64,000 bases of DNA from Paenibacillus sp. XY044 (GCF_002257645.1 NZ_NQMO01000006.1:402549-466548); one strand, 5' to 3'; counted from the first letter of the stretch, positions 16,910-25,642 are shown. The notes: generated by a model from the letters alone, not told the origin. Translations and numbers: made by a program.

Positions 16910-17326
16910 GTGAGTATCGAATTCGACAACAATTTGCCGATCTATCTGCAAATCATGAACCATATCAAGAGACAAATTGTTTCGGGTATCCTGCAGCCGG
17001 GCGATAAAATCCCTTCCGTTAGGGAAATGGCGGCCGATCTGCAGATCAACCCGAACACGATCCAGCGCACGTTTCAGGAGTTGGAACGCGAGGAAGTCGT
17101 AGAAACCCGGCGCGGGCTGGGAAGATATGTGACAAGCGAGGAATCGAAGATTATGGCGATTAAAAAAGAAATGGCGGGCGATTTGCTTCACCGGTTTATT
17201 CATGGCATGCAGGAGCTGGGGTTCAAAAATCAGGATATCGTCTCGATCGTAAGCGAGGCGGTCTCGGAGGAACGGAAGCAAGGAGGAAAGGAGGGATCTG
17301 CGGATGGAAACACTACTCAAGGTTGA
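16910..17326 (+). CDS. ytrA: GntR-family regulator, YtrA subfamily
   Basis: A 138-residue regulator: GntR winged helix (PIYLQIMNHIKRQIVSGILQPGDKIPSVREMAADLQINPNTIQRTFQELEREEVVETRRGLGRYV, residues 9-73) and the short C-terminal dimerisation helices typical of the YtrA subfamily, which lacks a ligand domain. GTG start after GAAAGGAG. Its last 23 bases overlap the next ATPase gene. It probably binds the inverted repeats at 15093-15123 and represses the whole operon. Confidence 0.87.
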   Translation: MSIEFDNNLPIYLQIMNHIKRQIVSGILQPGDKIPSVREMAADLQINPNTIQRTFQELEREEVVETRRGLGRYVTSEESKIMAIKKEMAGDLLHRFIHGMQELGFKNQDIVSIVSEAVSEERKQGGKEGSADGNTTQG

Positions 17327-18002
17327 CGGCGTGTCCAAGAAATACGGGGCGAAGCTGGCGCTGAACAGCGTGTCTTTTGGCATCGGGCCGGGACGGATCG
17401 TCGGTCTGCTCGGTTCAAATGGCAGCGGGAAAAGTACGCTGATGCGGATTGCCGCCGGGCTGACGCCGCCCTCCGCGGGAAGCATTTCCGTACTGGGCAA
17501 GCCGGTCAGTAAGGAGACGCGGAGCCTGATTTCATATATGCCTGACCTGCCGCTGACAGAGAGCTGGATGCGGGTGAAAGATGCAATTGCCTTTTACCAG
17601 GATTTCTATGCGGATTTTGACTTGGAAAAGGCGCGCGAAATGCTGGACTTCATGAATTTGAAGGAGAACGACCGGGTCAGCTCCCTCTCCAAGGGCATGG
17701 GTGAACGGCTGCAGCTGACGCTGGCCCTTTCCCGCCAGGTCAACCTGTATCTGCTTGACGAGCCGATCGGCGGCGTGGATCCGGTGGCCCGGGGCAAAAT
17801 CCTCGACGCGATCGTCCGCTTCTACAGCGAGGACAGCAGCTTGATCATCTGCACCCATCTGGTGCGCGACATGGAGCGGATTTTTGACGAGGTCATGTTT
17901 ATCCAAGACGGCGTCATCGTCCTGCATGAGGAAGTGGAGAGTATCCGCATCAACCGTGGAAAAGGCATTGACGATCTGTTTAAAGAGGTGTTTGGCGAAT
18001 GA
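17304..18002 (+). CDS. ABC transporter ATP-binding protein (YtrB type)
   Basis: A 232-residue ATPase with Walker A GSNGSGKST, signature SLSKGMGERLQLTLAL and Walker B LYLLDEPIGGVDP. It starts inside the GntR gene and ends overlapping the next permease gene by 4 bases (ATGA). This is the second ATPase/permease pair of the operon, resembling the ytrBC arrangement. Confidence 0.87.
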   Translation: METLLKVDGVSKKYGAKLALNSVSFGIGPGRIVGLLGSNGSGKSTLMRIAAGLTPPSAGSISVLGKPVSKETRSLISYMPDLPLTESWMRVKDAIAFYQDFYADFDLEKAREMLDFMNLKENDRVSSLSKGMGERLQLTLALSRQVNLYLLDEPIGGVDPVARGKILDAIVRFYSEDSSLIICTHLVRDMERIFDEVMFIQDGVIVLHEEVESIRINRGKGIDDLFKEVFGE

Positions 18003-18742
18003 TCAAGCTGTTAAAATACGATTTGAAGCGCAACGCGACGCTGCTCCTCGGCGGGATGGCGATTCTCCTCCTGTGCGAGATGGTCCTTCTCTTGTCCAGA
18101 GCCACGGATGAAGTGAAAATCGTACTCTCGGTTCTGTTCTTCGGCGCAGTCGCGGTTATTTATTTCATTTCCAGCCTCCGTGTGTTCGACTACAACATCA
18201 CCACGGTCAGCCGCCGGCTCGTTCCGGTAGGTGCCTTGTCTTACGTGGGGGCTTCTCTGCTGTATGGACTGCTGAACACGCTGGTGCTGACCGTGATCGG
18301 CGCGGCGTTCACCGTTTATTTGGTGGCCAGCTTAGGGGGCGGATTCAGTTGGGTCGGCCAGATTCCGGTCTGGGCCATCGTGCTGATCGTGATAGAATAC
18401 CTGTTTCTGCTTGTGTACGGCTTTCTTACCTTTTACGTGACGATCGGCTTGGCGCGCAGCCTGGCAACCAAAGGTGTGTTCTGGGTCGGACTGCTGATTT
18501 TTATCGTCCTGTCCATCGTCCTGTCTTGGATTGAGAATTTACTGTTCGGCCAAGATTCGTCTGCGGTATTCGGAAGCGTGGATGTGGAGTGGAGCTCCGA
18601 GTCCGGCATTTTGGCTCGGGAGCTGCCGGGACTCCTGTCTGCCTGGCAAACATGGGGCTCCATCGTGTTTGAAGGACTGGTGTGCGTCGTCTTTTTGTAC
18701 GTGATCAAATGGTGTATAGAGAAGAAGATCGAAGCGAGATAA
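17999..18742 (+). CDS. ABC-2 type membrane protein
   Basis: A 247-residue polytopic protein with about six membrane segments, no soluble domain of note, beginning with MIKLLKYDLKRNATLLLGGMAILLL. The ATGA overlap with the ATPase gene indicates that they function together as a half-transporter pair. The substrate is not evident. A strong hairpin follows about 100 bases downstream. Confidence 0.75.
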   Translation: MIKLLKYDLKRNATLLLGGMAILLLCEMVLLLSRATDEVKIVLSVLFFGAVAVIYFISSLRVFDYNITTVSRRLVPVGALSYVGASLLYGLLNTLVLTVIGAAFTVYLVASLGGGFSWVGQIPVWAIVLIVIEYLFLLVYGFLTFYVTIGLARSLATKGVFWVGLLIFIVLSIVLSWIENLLFGQDSSAVFGSVDVEWSSESGILARELPGLLSAWQTWGSIVFEGLVCVVFLYVIKWCIEKKIEAR

Positions 18743-18842
18743 AGAAAAAGGTAAAGGGTAGTATAGGCGGCGTGACGCTTGGCAAACGGAATGCAGGACG
18801 TGAACTTTGACGCCGCTTGCCATAGAAAAAAGGGGGACTTAA

Positions 18843-18897
18843 ACGGGTACCCGTACACTGGACACTTCAAAAAGTGTTTAGCGTACGGGTACCTTTT
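18843..18897 (+). terminator. Hairpin terminator after the two-ABC operon
   Basis: GGTACCCGTAC pairs with GTACGGGTACC over 11 bp, with a smaller CACTTCAAAAAGTG hairpin in the loop, followed by TTTTTGC. It ends the rightward operon and also lies before the convergent small gene at 18909. Confidence 0.7.
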
Positions 18898-18908
18898 TGC
18901 ATACGGAG

Positions 18909-19034
18909 CTATTTGAATTTAATGGTGTTTTTGATTTTGCTTCCACAGCCGCAAATGATCGTATGCTTCAAATCTTTAATTGGCTGGTGGCACACAGGGC
19001 ATACACTTTGACACAGCGGATCGTTACTCTTCAT
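18909..19034 (-). CDS. 41-residue zinc-ribbon-like small protein
   Basis: An uninterrupted 42-codon frame begins at ATG 19034 with a perfect GGAGG (19040-19044) five bases upstream. The product has CPVC at residues 12-15 and CGC at residues 28-30, a compact two-knuckle zinc-ribbon arrangement, and a basic C-terminus (GSKIKNTIKFK). It lies 62 bases downstream of the PEBP-like gene on the same strand and may share its transcript. I recognise no named family. It could bind RNA or a protein partner; that is inference. Confidence 0.55.
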   Translation of the reverse strand: MKSNDPLCQSVCPVCHQPIKDLKHTIICGCGSKIKNTIKFK

Positions 19035-19096
19035 CGCTTCCTCCGTACTTGACGCTGCTTCATACCATCGTCTCTTAGATCCCCAAAAGGCTTGGT

Positions 19097-19630
19097 TTAT
19101 TTAATTTCCCCTGTAGCCACGAGAACGGCTCTCCCCAGCGTATGGCCCAGCATAGTGAATCCTAAGAGAGCTGGTGTGGCGCCCGAGTCAACGCCAATAT
19201 CCTCGACATCCAGCGCATGAACGACAAAATAATACCGATGCGGACCGTGTCCTGCTGGAGGCGCCGCACCGATAAACCGTTCGAGCCGCGCATCGTTCGG
19301 AAGCTGCAAGGCGCCTTGCGGCAAGCCGCTGCCATGCTCGTCTCCTGCACCGGTCGGCAGTTCGGTGACGCTGGCAGGGATGTTGATGACGGCCCAGTGC
19401 CAGAAGCCCGATCCGGTCGGGGCATCCGGGTCATAAGCAGTGACGGCGAAGCTCTTCGTTCCTTCTGGCACCCCCGTCCACTTTAAATGGGGCGAAACAT
19501 CATTGCCGCCCTCCACTCCAACCGAGTACTGCTGGGGCGGTAGGGCAAGGCCCTCCGCAATATCGTTACTTGTCACCTGAAAGGCTGCGACCTCCGGCAA
19601 TTTGGCAAATGGATTGTTATTGTTGTTCAA
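19097..19630 (-). CDS. YbhB/YbcL family (PEBP / Raf kinase inhibitor-like) protein
   Basis: A 177-residue phosphatidylethanolamine-binding-protein-like protein with the conserved core: SPHLKWTGVPEGTKSFAVTAYDPDAPTGSGFWHWAVINIP, then HGPHRYYFVVHALD. The family is a small cytosolic beta fold with a ligand-binding pocket; its bacterial role is not settled. AGGAGG precedes the start and a consensus promoter lies 30-58 bases further upstream. The small zinc-ribbon gene follows. Confidence 0.85.
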   Translation of the reverse strand: MNNNNNPFAKLPEVAAFQVTSNDIAEGLALPPQQYSVGVEGGNDVSPHLKWTGVPEGTKSFAVTAYDPDAPTGSGFWHWAVINIPASVTELPTGAGDEHGSGLPQGALQLPNDARLERFIGAAPPAGHGPHRYYFVVHALDVEDIGVDSGATPALLGFTMLGHTLGRAVLVATGEIK

Positions 19631-19659
19631 TGTAAACTCCTCCTTTTTTGTATGATTCG

Positions 19660-19688
19660 ATTATATACATAAGAATCGATTATGTAAA
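19660..19688 (-). promoter_or_regulatory. Sigma-A promoter of the PEBP-like gene
   Basis: On the minus strand TTTACA (19688-19683), a 17-bp spacer and TATAAT (19665-19660). ATCGATT-containing direct repeats span the -10 to -35 region and may bind a regulator, possibly the divergent GntR protein at 19802; the operator role is inference. Confidence 0.6.
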
Positions 19689-19801
19689 TATCAATCGTTT
19701 TATGTGAGTATTATTGAATTTTCCTTGTTTTTTTATAAATTTCGGTGTAAATTATTTAAACGTGTATAATCCCGAAGTGCATAAAGGAGGATGGCGTCTA
19801 C

Positions 19802-20467
19802 ATGGCCAAAAGAAACGGTTCGTCCACTTTAAGCGAAAATGTCACAAAGAAACTGAGGTCTGATATTCTGACCGGACAATATGAACCGGGCTCTCCATTA
19901 ACCGTTTCGGAATTAGCCAAAGGGTTTGATGTCTCGGTTGCCGTCGTTCGAGAAGCACTGACCAGGTTGGCGAGCCAAGGCCTCATCTTGCAAAATCCGA
20001 ATCACGGCTTTTCCGTGAAGATGGCGTCGGAAGAGGAATTGAACAGCATCATAGAGGCGCGGTCGATCAATGAATCCGCGGCATTACGCCTGTCCATCGC
20101 CCATGGCGATCTGACATGGGAATCCAATGTCATCGCTGTTCACCATAAATTATCGCAAACACCCGAGTACGAGGATGACAATCAAAAGCTTATTGTTCGC
20201 GAAGAGTGGTCCGACATTCATCGTCAATTTCATTACGAGCTTATTGCCGCATGTCCCAATCCGGTGCTCCTGGATATATGCAGACGCTTGTGGGATTTGA
20301 GTGAGTTTTATCGGCATTGTTCTCCCCCGCAGCAGACCATTCGCGATGGCCGTGCCGAACATAAGGCATTAGCGGATGCCGTTGTTAGCCGTGACGGCGA
20401 TCGTGCCGCCGAGATTTTTAAAGCGCATATCCAACTCACCGCGGATATCCTGTTTGACCATCGATAA
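19802..20467 (+). CDS. GntR-family regulator with FCD effector domain
   Basis: A 221-residue regulator: N-terminal winged helix (SENVTKKLRSDILTGQYEPGSPLTVSELAKGFDVSVAVVREALTRLASQGLI, residues 10-62) and an all-helical FCD domain with conserved acidic/His positions (IHRQFHYELIAACPN and RDGRAEHKALADAVVSRDGDRAAEIFKAH). FCD proteins usually sense organic acids or sugar acids through a metal. AAAGGAGG lies before ATG 19802. Divergent from the PEBP-like gene, sharing the 170-base regulatory region, so it may control that gene. Confidence 0.88.
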   Translation: MAKRNGSSTLSENVTKKLRSDILTGQYEPGSPLTVSELAKGFDVSVAVVREALTRLASQGLILQNPNHGFSVKMASEEELNSIIEARSINESAALRLSIAHGDLTWESNVIAVHHKLSQTPEYEDDNQKLIVREEWSDIHRQFHYELIAACPNPVLLDICRRLWDLSEFYRHCSPPQQTIRDGRAEHKALADAVVSRDGDRAAEIFKAHIQLTADILFDHR

Positions 20468-20510
20468 GCGGATGCCCCCTACAAGCCGAAGCCTATACTT
20501 TAACCCAAAA

Positions 20511-20545
20511 AAGGAGCAGTCTGCCGTCCGGCAAACTGCTCCTTT
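20511..20545 (+). terminator. Terminator after the GntR/FCD gene
   Basis: AAGGAGCAGTCTGCCG pairs with CGGCAAACTGCTCCTT, then a short T-rich end. The A-rich start makes it usable in both directions. Confidence 0.6.
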
Positions 20546-20601
20546 ATTCAATTAACCCCAAACCGTAGGGATGGTTTTATAAGGGCAATGTTTAACCAGA
20601 A

Positions 20602-20932
20602 TTACCGGTTCTCATGCTCTTTTTCCATATAAACCAGACTAAGCTGCCCGTTGATGACGACGGTCCGAAAAACGCAGTATCCGATGCTTTCTTACAGCCG
20701 AATATTTTTAACGCTCCGGTCGCCCGCGCACGGACCCGACGATCCGGCCGCCGGCGGCTGCTTTGATAAATACATGGTCTCGGAACTGCATCCGGACCTC
20801 TTCTAAAATCTGCGTCAGGGGCTCAATAGAGTCATCGCCGTACAGCTCGGCCTCACTGATATAGGCCAGCTTTTGCAGCTGCAGAATGTCCTCCGCGTCG
20901 GCCTCATGGGCGTGTAAAATTTCTAAACTCAT
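20602..20932 (-). pseudogene. GNAT acetyltransferase with internal deletion
   Basis: The intact-looking 74-codon frame (20708-20932) is the N-terminal half of a GNAT enzyme up to GGRIVGSVRGRPER, then stops. Immediately downstream in a different frame lies the family's C-terminal strand region (ESIGYCVFRTVV then NGQLSLVYMEKE, ending at TAA 20602-20604). The middle part, including the acetyl-CoA-binding R/Q-x-x-G-x-G/A loop, is missing. The gene therefore lost roughly 45-50 codons and its frame; the remaining short product would not bind acetyl-CoA. Confidence 0.7.
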
Positions 20933-21211
20933 CTCAGCTCAACTCACCTTTCTCTTGGCTCTGCTCGCTTTACTTTGCCGATGATAATTCAGTCATATTT
21001 TACCATCCCATGACTTTGGGCGAAAACTAGGCCAGATCACGGGAGATGGGGAATCGCCGCTGCGTGCGAATATCTTTAAAATATCACTTTATCTCGGGAG
21101 TGCGATTCCTTTAAAATAGAGGGATAAGGTCTGTGAACATTTTCCAATTTTGTGAAGGTCACCGGATCATAACGGATCCATATTTTCGAGCCAGCGAAAG
21201 TGAGGAATGAC

Positions 21212-22069
21212 ATGAATGGAGGAATAGTCCGTCTACGGGAAATTCTGGATGACATTACGCCATCGGAACGCAAGGTGGCCGATTTTATTTTGCAGCACCC
21301 AAGCGAGATGATCGGGCTCTCGATCGCCGAATTGTCCCGCCGGAGCGGGGGGAGCCAGGCCGCCGTCGTCAGACTGTGCAAATCAGCCGGCTTTAAGAGC
21401 TACCAGGAACTGATGCTCAAAGTGGCGGGCGATCTGCAGGAAGGCCAGGAGGAGCCTGGAGGCTATCAGGAAATCCGTCCGCACGACTCGGTGGATGCCA
21501 TTATTCATAATGTGACGAATAACAATATTCAGTCGATCCGCAACACGGTTAAGGTGCTGGACAAGCACATGGTTGAGCGGGCGATCGAAGCGATCGGCCG
21601 TGCGGAGCGGATATTTTTCTTCGGGATCGGTGCCTCGAACCTAATCGCCCAGGATGCGCAGCACAAGTTTCTGCGGATCAACAAGCCGAGCTTTTCCTTT
21701 GCCGATCCGCATCTGCAGCTGACCTCTTCGGTGCTGCTCACGGAGCGGGATGCCGCCGTCGGCATTTCGTATTCCGGCAAAACGGATTACGTCATCTCCG
21801 GCATGAAAGCCGCCAAGGAGGCGGGGGCGGTGACGATCTGTATTACGAAATACGGAAACTCGCCGCTGAGCGAGATTGCCGATATCCAGCTGTACACGTC
21901 ATCAACCGAAAACGACATCCGCAGCGGGGCGACCGCGTCCCGGATCACACAGTTGAACATCATCGACATGCTGTACCTGGGGGTTGCCAGCCGCAGCTTC
22001 GACCAATCGGTGGACTACCTGGAGAAAAGCCGGGAGATGATCAACAAGACGAAGCAAAAAGGAGGCTGA
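21212..22069 (+). CDS. MurR/RpiR-family transcriptional regulator
   Basis: A 285-residue regulator with an N-terminal RpiR helix-turn-helix (ITPSERKVADFILQHPSEMIGLSIAELSRRSGGSQAAVVRLCKSAGF) and a SIS sugar-phosphate-binding domain (residues about 120-255, with FFFGIGASNLIAQDAQHKFLRI and GISYSGKTDYVISGMKAAKEAGAVTICIT). ATG 21212 with GAGGA five bases upstream is preferred over the GTG at 21200. No sugar-catabolic gene is adjacent, so its target is not evident from the window. A long hairpin lies about 100 bases downstream. Confidence 0.88.
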   Translation: MNGGIVRLREILDDITPSERKVADFILQHPSEMIGLSIAELSRRSGGSQAAVVRLCKSAGFKSYQELMLKVAGDLQEGQEEPGGYQEIRPHDSVDAIIHNVTNNNIQSIRNTVKVLDKHMVERAIEAIGRAERIFFFGIGASNLIAQDAQHKFLRINKPSFSFADPHLQLTSSVLLTERDAAVGISYSGKTDYVISGMKAAKEAGAVTICITKYGNSPLSEIADIQLYTSSTENDIRSGATASRITQLNIIDMLYLGVASRSFDQSVDYLEKSREMINKTKQKGG

Positions 22070-22163
22070 ACGAGGGACGGAGCTCGGGCCCGGTTGGAGT
22101 CGCCCCATTCCGCTGGTGGCGTCCGCATTCGCCGGGGACATACCCAATACGTACAAGAGTAAC

Positions 22164-22212
22164 GCTGCGGCAAAGGGCTGCTCCGTTTAAGCCGGAGCAG
22201 CCCTTTGCTGCG
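22164..22212. other. Strong hairpin after the RpiR gene
   Basis: GCAAAGGGCTGCTCCG (about 22169-22184) pairs with CGGAGCAGCCCTTTGC around a 6-base loop, one of the longest stems here. There is no clear T-tract on either side, so it may be a factor-assisted terminator or mRNA 3' stabiliser. The rest of 22070-22453 holds only the ECF-like promoter. Confidence 0.6.
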
Positions 22213-22379
22213 AAAAACAGCAACCTCATCGAATTTCCTGCCAGGAAAAACCTCAAACTTTGGGTTTCGCTCCAGCGGCAGACAAATTATACTTAATTCT
22301 GACAAAATGTCATCTGATCTTGAATCGAGCTGCACGAGGAGGATATGTACATCCTTTCATACTCGGAAAGAAAAACATT

Positions 22380-22405
22380 TGGAACCCGCTGGAAGATCCG
22401 ACGTA
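22380..22405 (+). promoter_or_regulatory. ECF sigma-type promoter of the amidoligase cluster
   Basis: TGGAAC (22380-22385), a 16-bp spacer and CGTA (22402-22405) match the bipartite pattern of Bacillus ECF sigma promoters (GAAAC/GGAAC - N16 - CGTA/CGTC). It is 49 bases upstream of the first gene of the cluster, which would give a leader of about 40 bases. Confidence 0.55.
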
Positions 22406-22453
22406 AAAAAATGCTGTAAAGTACAAAGCGATGAAATAAGGGGTGTACTGAAA

Positions 22454-22669
22454 ATGGGAAATGAAATGGAAGTCATTTTGGTCGAAAAGATGTCAAACGG
22501 CAGCCTTCGGACCATGGAAGAGCGCAGATGGGGCATGAATATGGTGGCTGTGCTGGAGCATGTCAACTATATTGTCGTCGGCGGCAAGGAATACGAAACG
22601 ATTGAAGGAAGGCTGAATGTGGATACCGGCAAGCTGGAGCTCCTGCTGGTGCAGATACGAAACGAGTAA
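22454..22669 (+). CDS. 71-residue hypothetical protein heading the amidoligase cluster
   Basis: A small acidic protein, MEVILVEKMSNGSLRTMEER then a beta-rich C-terminus (HVNYIVVGGKEYETIEGRLN, then KLELLLVQI). No signal peptide or membrane segment. ATG 22454 is chosen because AAGGGG lies about 10 bases upstream and the reading frame above it lacks coding character. It ends 29 bases before the Ser/Gly-rich protein gene and lies just after the ECF-type promoter. I do not recognise a family. Confidence 0.5.
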   Translation: MGNEMEVILVEKMSNGSLRTMEERRWGMNMVAVLEHVNYIVVGGKEYETIEGRLNVDTGKLELLLVQIRNE

Positions 22670-22698
22670 CAGGGAACTCGGCGAAAGGAGATGCGATC

Positions 22699-23394
22699 AT
22701 GGCGAACGAAGAAAAGGCGAAACGGAGCGAGGAATCCGGATCGAAACGGTTTCCGGTCGAAGGGAAGGCAGCCCGGGTATTGTCCACGTCTCTGGGCGTG
22801 GCGCTGCTGGCCAATGCCTTTCTGATTCCGGGGGCGACAGCTGCCGGAGCGTCGGCCAATACATCAGGTGACCAGACCGCGGCGGATGAACCGATCCTGG
22901 TCTCCTGGTCGACAGAGGAAGTCAAACAGTATTTTGATAAAAACACGGACTGGAACATTCCGCTCAAGGAGCAGCCGGAGGAAGATCAGGAAGGGCAGTC
23001 GGCGTCGGCAGGCTCAGGAACGACAGGCGGCACGACCGTCATTAACAATTACGGCTCGGTTCATTCGGGATTCGGCTGGGATGACCTGCTGCTCTACCAC
23101 ATGCTGTTCAACAGCGGATCCAGCTATTCCACCACCAACTATTACAACGGCCGGCCGACGTACTATACCGGCACCAGCCAAACGTATAAGCCGCGGACCT
23201 ATACCAGCGGCACGTTCCAGAACAAGCAGGTTGTCGGCTCGACGGTGCGTCCGAAGACATCAACCTCGACCGGGTCGATCACGCGGAGAGGAACATCGTC
23301 TTCGTCCGGCAGCATCGGCGGCAAATCGAGCGGGTTCAGCTCCTCCTCTTCGAGCTCCCACTCCAGCTCCAAAAGCGGCGGGTTTGGCGGATGA
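22699..23394 (+). CDS. YgiB/DUF1190-like exported Ser/Gly-rich protein
   Basis: A 231-residue protein: charged N-terminus, hydrophobic signal or anchor (about residues 28-52), an acidic middle, Tyr/Asn/Thr-rich stretch with YYNGRPTYYTG, and a low-complexity C-terminus of Ser/Gly/Arg ending SSSKSGGFGG. The tail and its position directly before a YgiC/YjfC-type ATP-grasp gene (4-base ATGA overlap) match the ygiB-ygiC pairing of enterobacteria. Its C-terminus is a plausible target of the amidoligase; that is inference. Confidence 0.6.
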   Translation: MANEEKAKRSEESGSKRFPVEGKAARVLSTSLGVALLANAFLIPGATAAGASANTSGDQTAADEPILVSWSTEEVKQYFDKNTDWNIPLKEQPEEDQEGQSASAGSGTTGGTTVINNYGSVHSGFGWDDLLLYHMLFNSGSSYSTTNYYNGRPTYYTGTSQTYKPRTYTSGTFQNKQVVGSTVRPKTSTSTGSITRRGTSSSSGSIGGKSSGFSSSSSSSHSSSKSGGFGG

Positions 23395-24584
23395 GCAGCG
23401 TATTTGAGGTGCTTGCCCGTGGAACCGGCAGCCGTTCGGAGCGGGTAGAGCAGCTGCGGCAGCTGGGTTTTGCCTGGGCCGATCTCGAGGACGAGGAGTA
23501 CTGGCTGGATCAGATCGTCGTCATGAACGGGGAGACGTACCGCGAACTCGAAGAGGCTTCTTCCAGGCTGTGGAGCGTGCTCGACAAGACGGTCCGCTAT
23601 GTGCATAAGCGCCGCGACCTGTATGAGCTGATCGGCATTCCGCAGATTCTGTGGGATATGCTGGACGACCGCCCGATTCCAGGGGAAGGTCTGATCAGCC
23701 GCTATGCCCGGTTCGATTACGCGGTTGGGCATGACGGAAGCATTAAACTGTATGAGCTGAATGCCGATACGCCGACCGGCTATGTGGAAGCGTCGATCGC
23801 GACGCCTTGGCTGTGCGGCGAAGCGGGAATTCCGACGCCGAACGGGCGAATGAAGGAGCTCGTGAAGGCCGCTTGGGCGGTGGAACGCCCGGATACCGCC
23901 GCCTGCGTCGCCTACGGAAGCCACCTTGAGGACTCCGGAACGATCGAGGCGCTGGTGAAGCACAGCGGCCTTCCCGTGACCTGCGTGGACTGTCTCGATC
24001 TGTGGATCGACGAGGGGATCGTCAAGGATGCAGCGGGTCGTGAGATCAAGCGGATGTTCGCGCTGTATCCGAAGGAGTGGATGGCCGTCGACGACGGCGG
24101 GGATGCGCTCGCTTATGCGATCGAAACCGGCAAGCTTGCGCTTTTTAACGGACCGCACAGCATCCTTTTGCAGTCCAAAGGGCTGCTGGCGGCGGCCTGG
24201 GGACTGTATGAGCTGGGCCTCCTTTTTGACGAGCGGGAGCAGGAAACGATAGAGAAATATATTTTGCCGACGTACAACAAGCCTGTATTCTCGGGAAGCT
24301 ATGTGTCCAAATCGATGTTCGGCCGCGAGGGCGGCTCGGTGCGGATGTTCAATGAACAGGGAGAGCTGGATATCCAGGACGAAGCCGGCTTCGATACGAG
24401 CGTCCTGTTCCCGTCCGTCTATCAGCTCCGGGCGGAGCTGCCGCGGATGGAGACCGCGTCAGGACCGCTGCACCTGCTGACCGGCATGTTCGTCATCAAC
24501 GGGCAGCCCTGCGGGCTGCTCGGGAGAGCGGGCGGATTGATAACGGGGAATACGAGTCATTTTATTGCGATGGGAGTGAAATAA
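23391..24584 (+). CDS. Glutathionylspermidine-synthase-like ATP-grasp amidoligase (YgiC/YjfC type)
   Basis: A 397-residue enzyme equivalent to the synthetase half of Gsp, without the amidase domain. Recognisable motifs are FDYAVGHDGSIKLYELNADTPTGYVE (substrate/Mg), LLQSKGLLAAAWGLYELG, YVSKSMFGREGGSV (ATP-grasp) and the C-terminal GMFVINGQPCGLLGRAGGLITGNTSHFIAM. Such enzymes join an amine to a carboxylate using ATP; the YgiC/YjfC branch has no established substrate. It overlaps the DUF1190-like gene by 4 bases and abuts the lipoprotein gene, tying it to an envelope-located process. Confidence 0.82.
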   Translation: MSSVFEVLARGTGSRSERVEQLRQLGFAWADLEDEEYWLDQIVVMNGETYRELEEASSRLWSVLDKTVRYVHKRRDLYELIGIPQILWDMLDDRPIPGEGLISRYARFDYAVGHDGSIKLYELNADTPTGYVEASIATPWLCGEAGIPTPNGRMKELVKAAWAVERPDTAACVAYGSHLEDSGTIEALVKHSGLPVTCVDCLDLWIDEGIVKDAAGREIKRMFALYPKEWMAVDDGGDALAYAIETGKLALFNGPHSILLQSKGLLAAAWGLYELGLLFDEREQETIEKYILPTYNKPVFSGSYVSKSMFGREGGSVRMFNEQGELDIQDEAGFDTSVLFPSVYQLRAELPRMETASGPLHLLTGMFVINGQPCGLLGRAGGLITGNTSHFIAMGVK

Positions 24585-25220
24585 ATGAAGACCAACCATA
24601 AAATCATCCGGACGGGTCTGGGATTGTTCCTGCTTGCGGCACTCCTGCTAAGTGCATGTTCCTCGAATGAACCCTCCGTGTTCGATACAAGCGTGACGAC
24701 GTCGGAGGATACGAGCGTATCCCGTGTGCCTTGGGATTACCGGATTGTCGAAGGGACGGTCGGCGATCTCATCGGCAGCGACATGACGGTCCTTCCGAAC
24801 AACGAGCTGATGCCTAACGACGGCAATTATGCCACGGGGGACAAAATTTGGTCTTTGCAGTACATGGACGCCGAGATGACGACCGATGCCAGCCAGCGGA
24901 CCGACGTCAACCTGTCCGCCTGGGAAACGATCAAGACGTTCAAGTCGCAGGAAGAGGCCAAGAAGGACATGGATAATCTGAAAATCAACGTGACGACCGA
25001 AGTCGACCTGGTCGGCGTATACCAAACAAAATACAAGGATCAGACGCGGGATTTTGCGATCGTGGAGCTGCCTTCCGGCAACCGGATCAAACAGCCGATC
25101 GACGATGCGCGTTACAAGGAACTGGAGAAGAAAAAGAAGGTTTCCGTCAAACTCGAGGAAGTTCATGATTTCGCCGATTACGATTCGGCGTACGCCAAAT
25201 TCAGGGGGTGGGCCAGTTAA
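24585..25220 (+). CDS. Lipoprotein of the amidoligase cluster, unknown function
   Basis: A 211-residue lipoprotein with lipobox LLSAC (Cys at about residue 25) and a soluble domain rich in acidic and lysine residues. No family recognised. It starts directly after the ATP-grasp gene stop and its TAA overlaps the ATG of the DUF350 gene (TAATG), so the three are translated together. It is probably anchored on the outer face of the membrane beside the DUF350 protein. Confidence 0.65.
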   Translation: MKTNHKIIRTGLGLFLLAALLLSACSSNEPSVFDTSVTTSEDTSVSRVPWDYRIVEGTVGDLIGSDMTVLPNNELMPNDGNYATGDKIWSLQYMDAEMTTDASQRTDVNLSAWETIKTFKSQEEAKKDMDNLKINVTTEVDLVGVYQTKYKDQTRDFAIVELPSGNRIKQPIDDARYKELEKKKKVSVKLEEVHDFADYDSAYAKFRGWAS

Positions 25221-25609
25221 TGGTCGTCGTTAATATTATCGTCAGTGTCATCGTCATCATCATCCTGCAGCTGCTCGGTATGGTGATTTTCAGCTGGATG
25301 ACGCCGTTTAAAGACATGGAAGAGCTGAAGAAAGGCAACACGGCCGTCGGCATCGCGCTGGGCGGCAAGTTTTTGGGAACGGCCATCATTCTCGGCGTGG
25401 CGGCTTACACGAACACGTCCATTTGGTTTCTGGCCATGTGGTTTGCCGTCGGGTACGTGTGCCTGATCGCCGTGTACTGGATCTTCGAGCTGGTGACGCC
25501 GGGCTTTAAAATTTCCGAGCAGCTGCAAAAGGGAAACACGGCCGTCGCCGTCCTCTTGTCCATGGTGTTCGTCGGCATGGCTTTTGCCATCAGCAGCCTG
25601 ATTGTATAA
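25220..25609 (+). CDS. DUF350-family membrane protein (YjfL type)
   Basis: A 129-residue protein with four predicted membrane helices and the duplicated DUF350 pattern, each half containing a LKKGNTAVGIALGGKFLGTAIIL / LQKGNTAVAVLLSMVFVGMAFAI motif. ATG 25220 in TAATG overlap with the lipoprotein stop is preferred over a GTG at 25208. In enterobacteria yjfL lies in the same operon as the ATP-grasp yjfC, which supports reading this locus as a yjf/ygi-like system. Confidence 0.8.
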   Translation: MVVVNIIVSVIVIIILQLLGMVIFSWMTPFKDMEELKKGNTAVGIALGGKFLGTAIILGVAAYTNTSIWFLAMWFAVGYVCLIAVYWIFELVTPGFKISEQLQKGNTAVAVLLSMVFVGMAFAISSLIV

Positions 25610-25642
25610 GGCTCTAAATGAAGTCGCCATGTTGAAGAGAGG

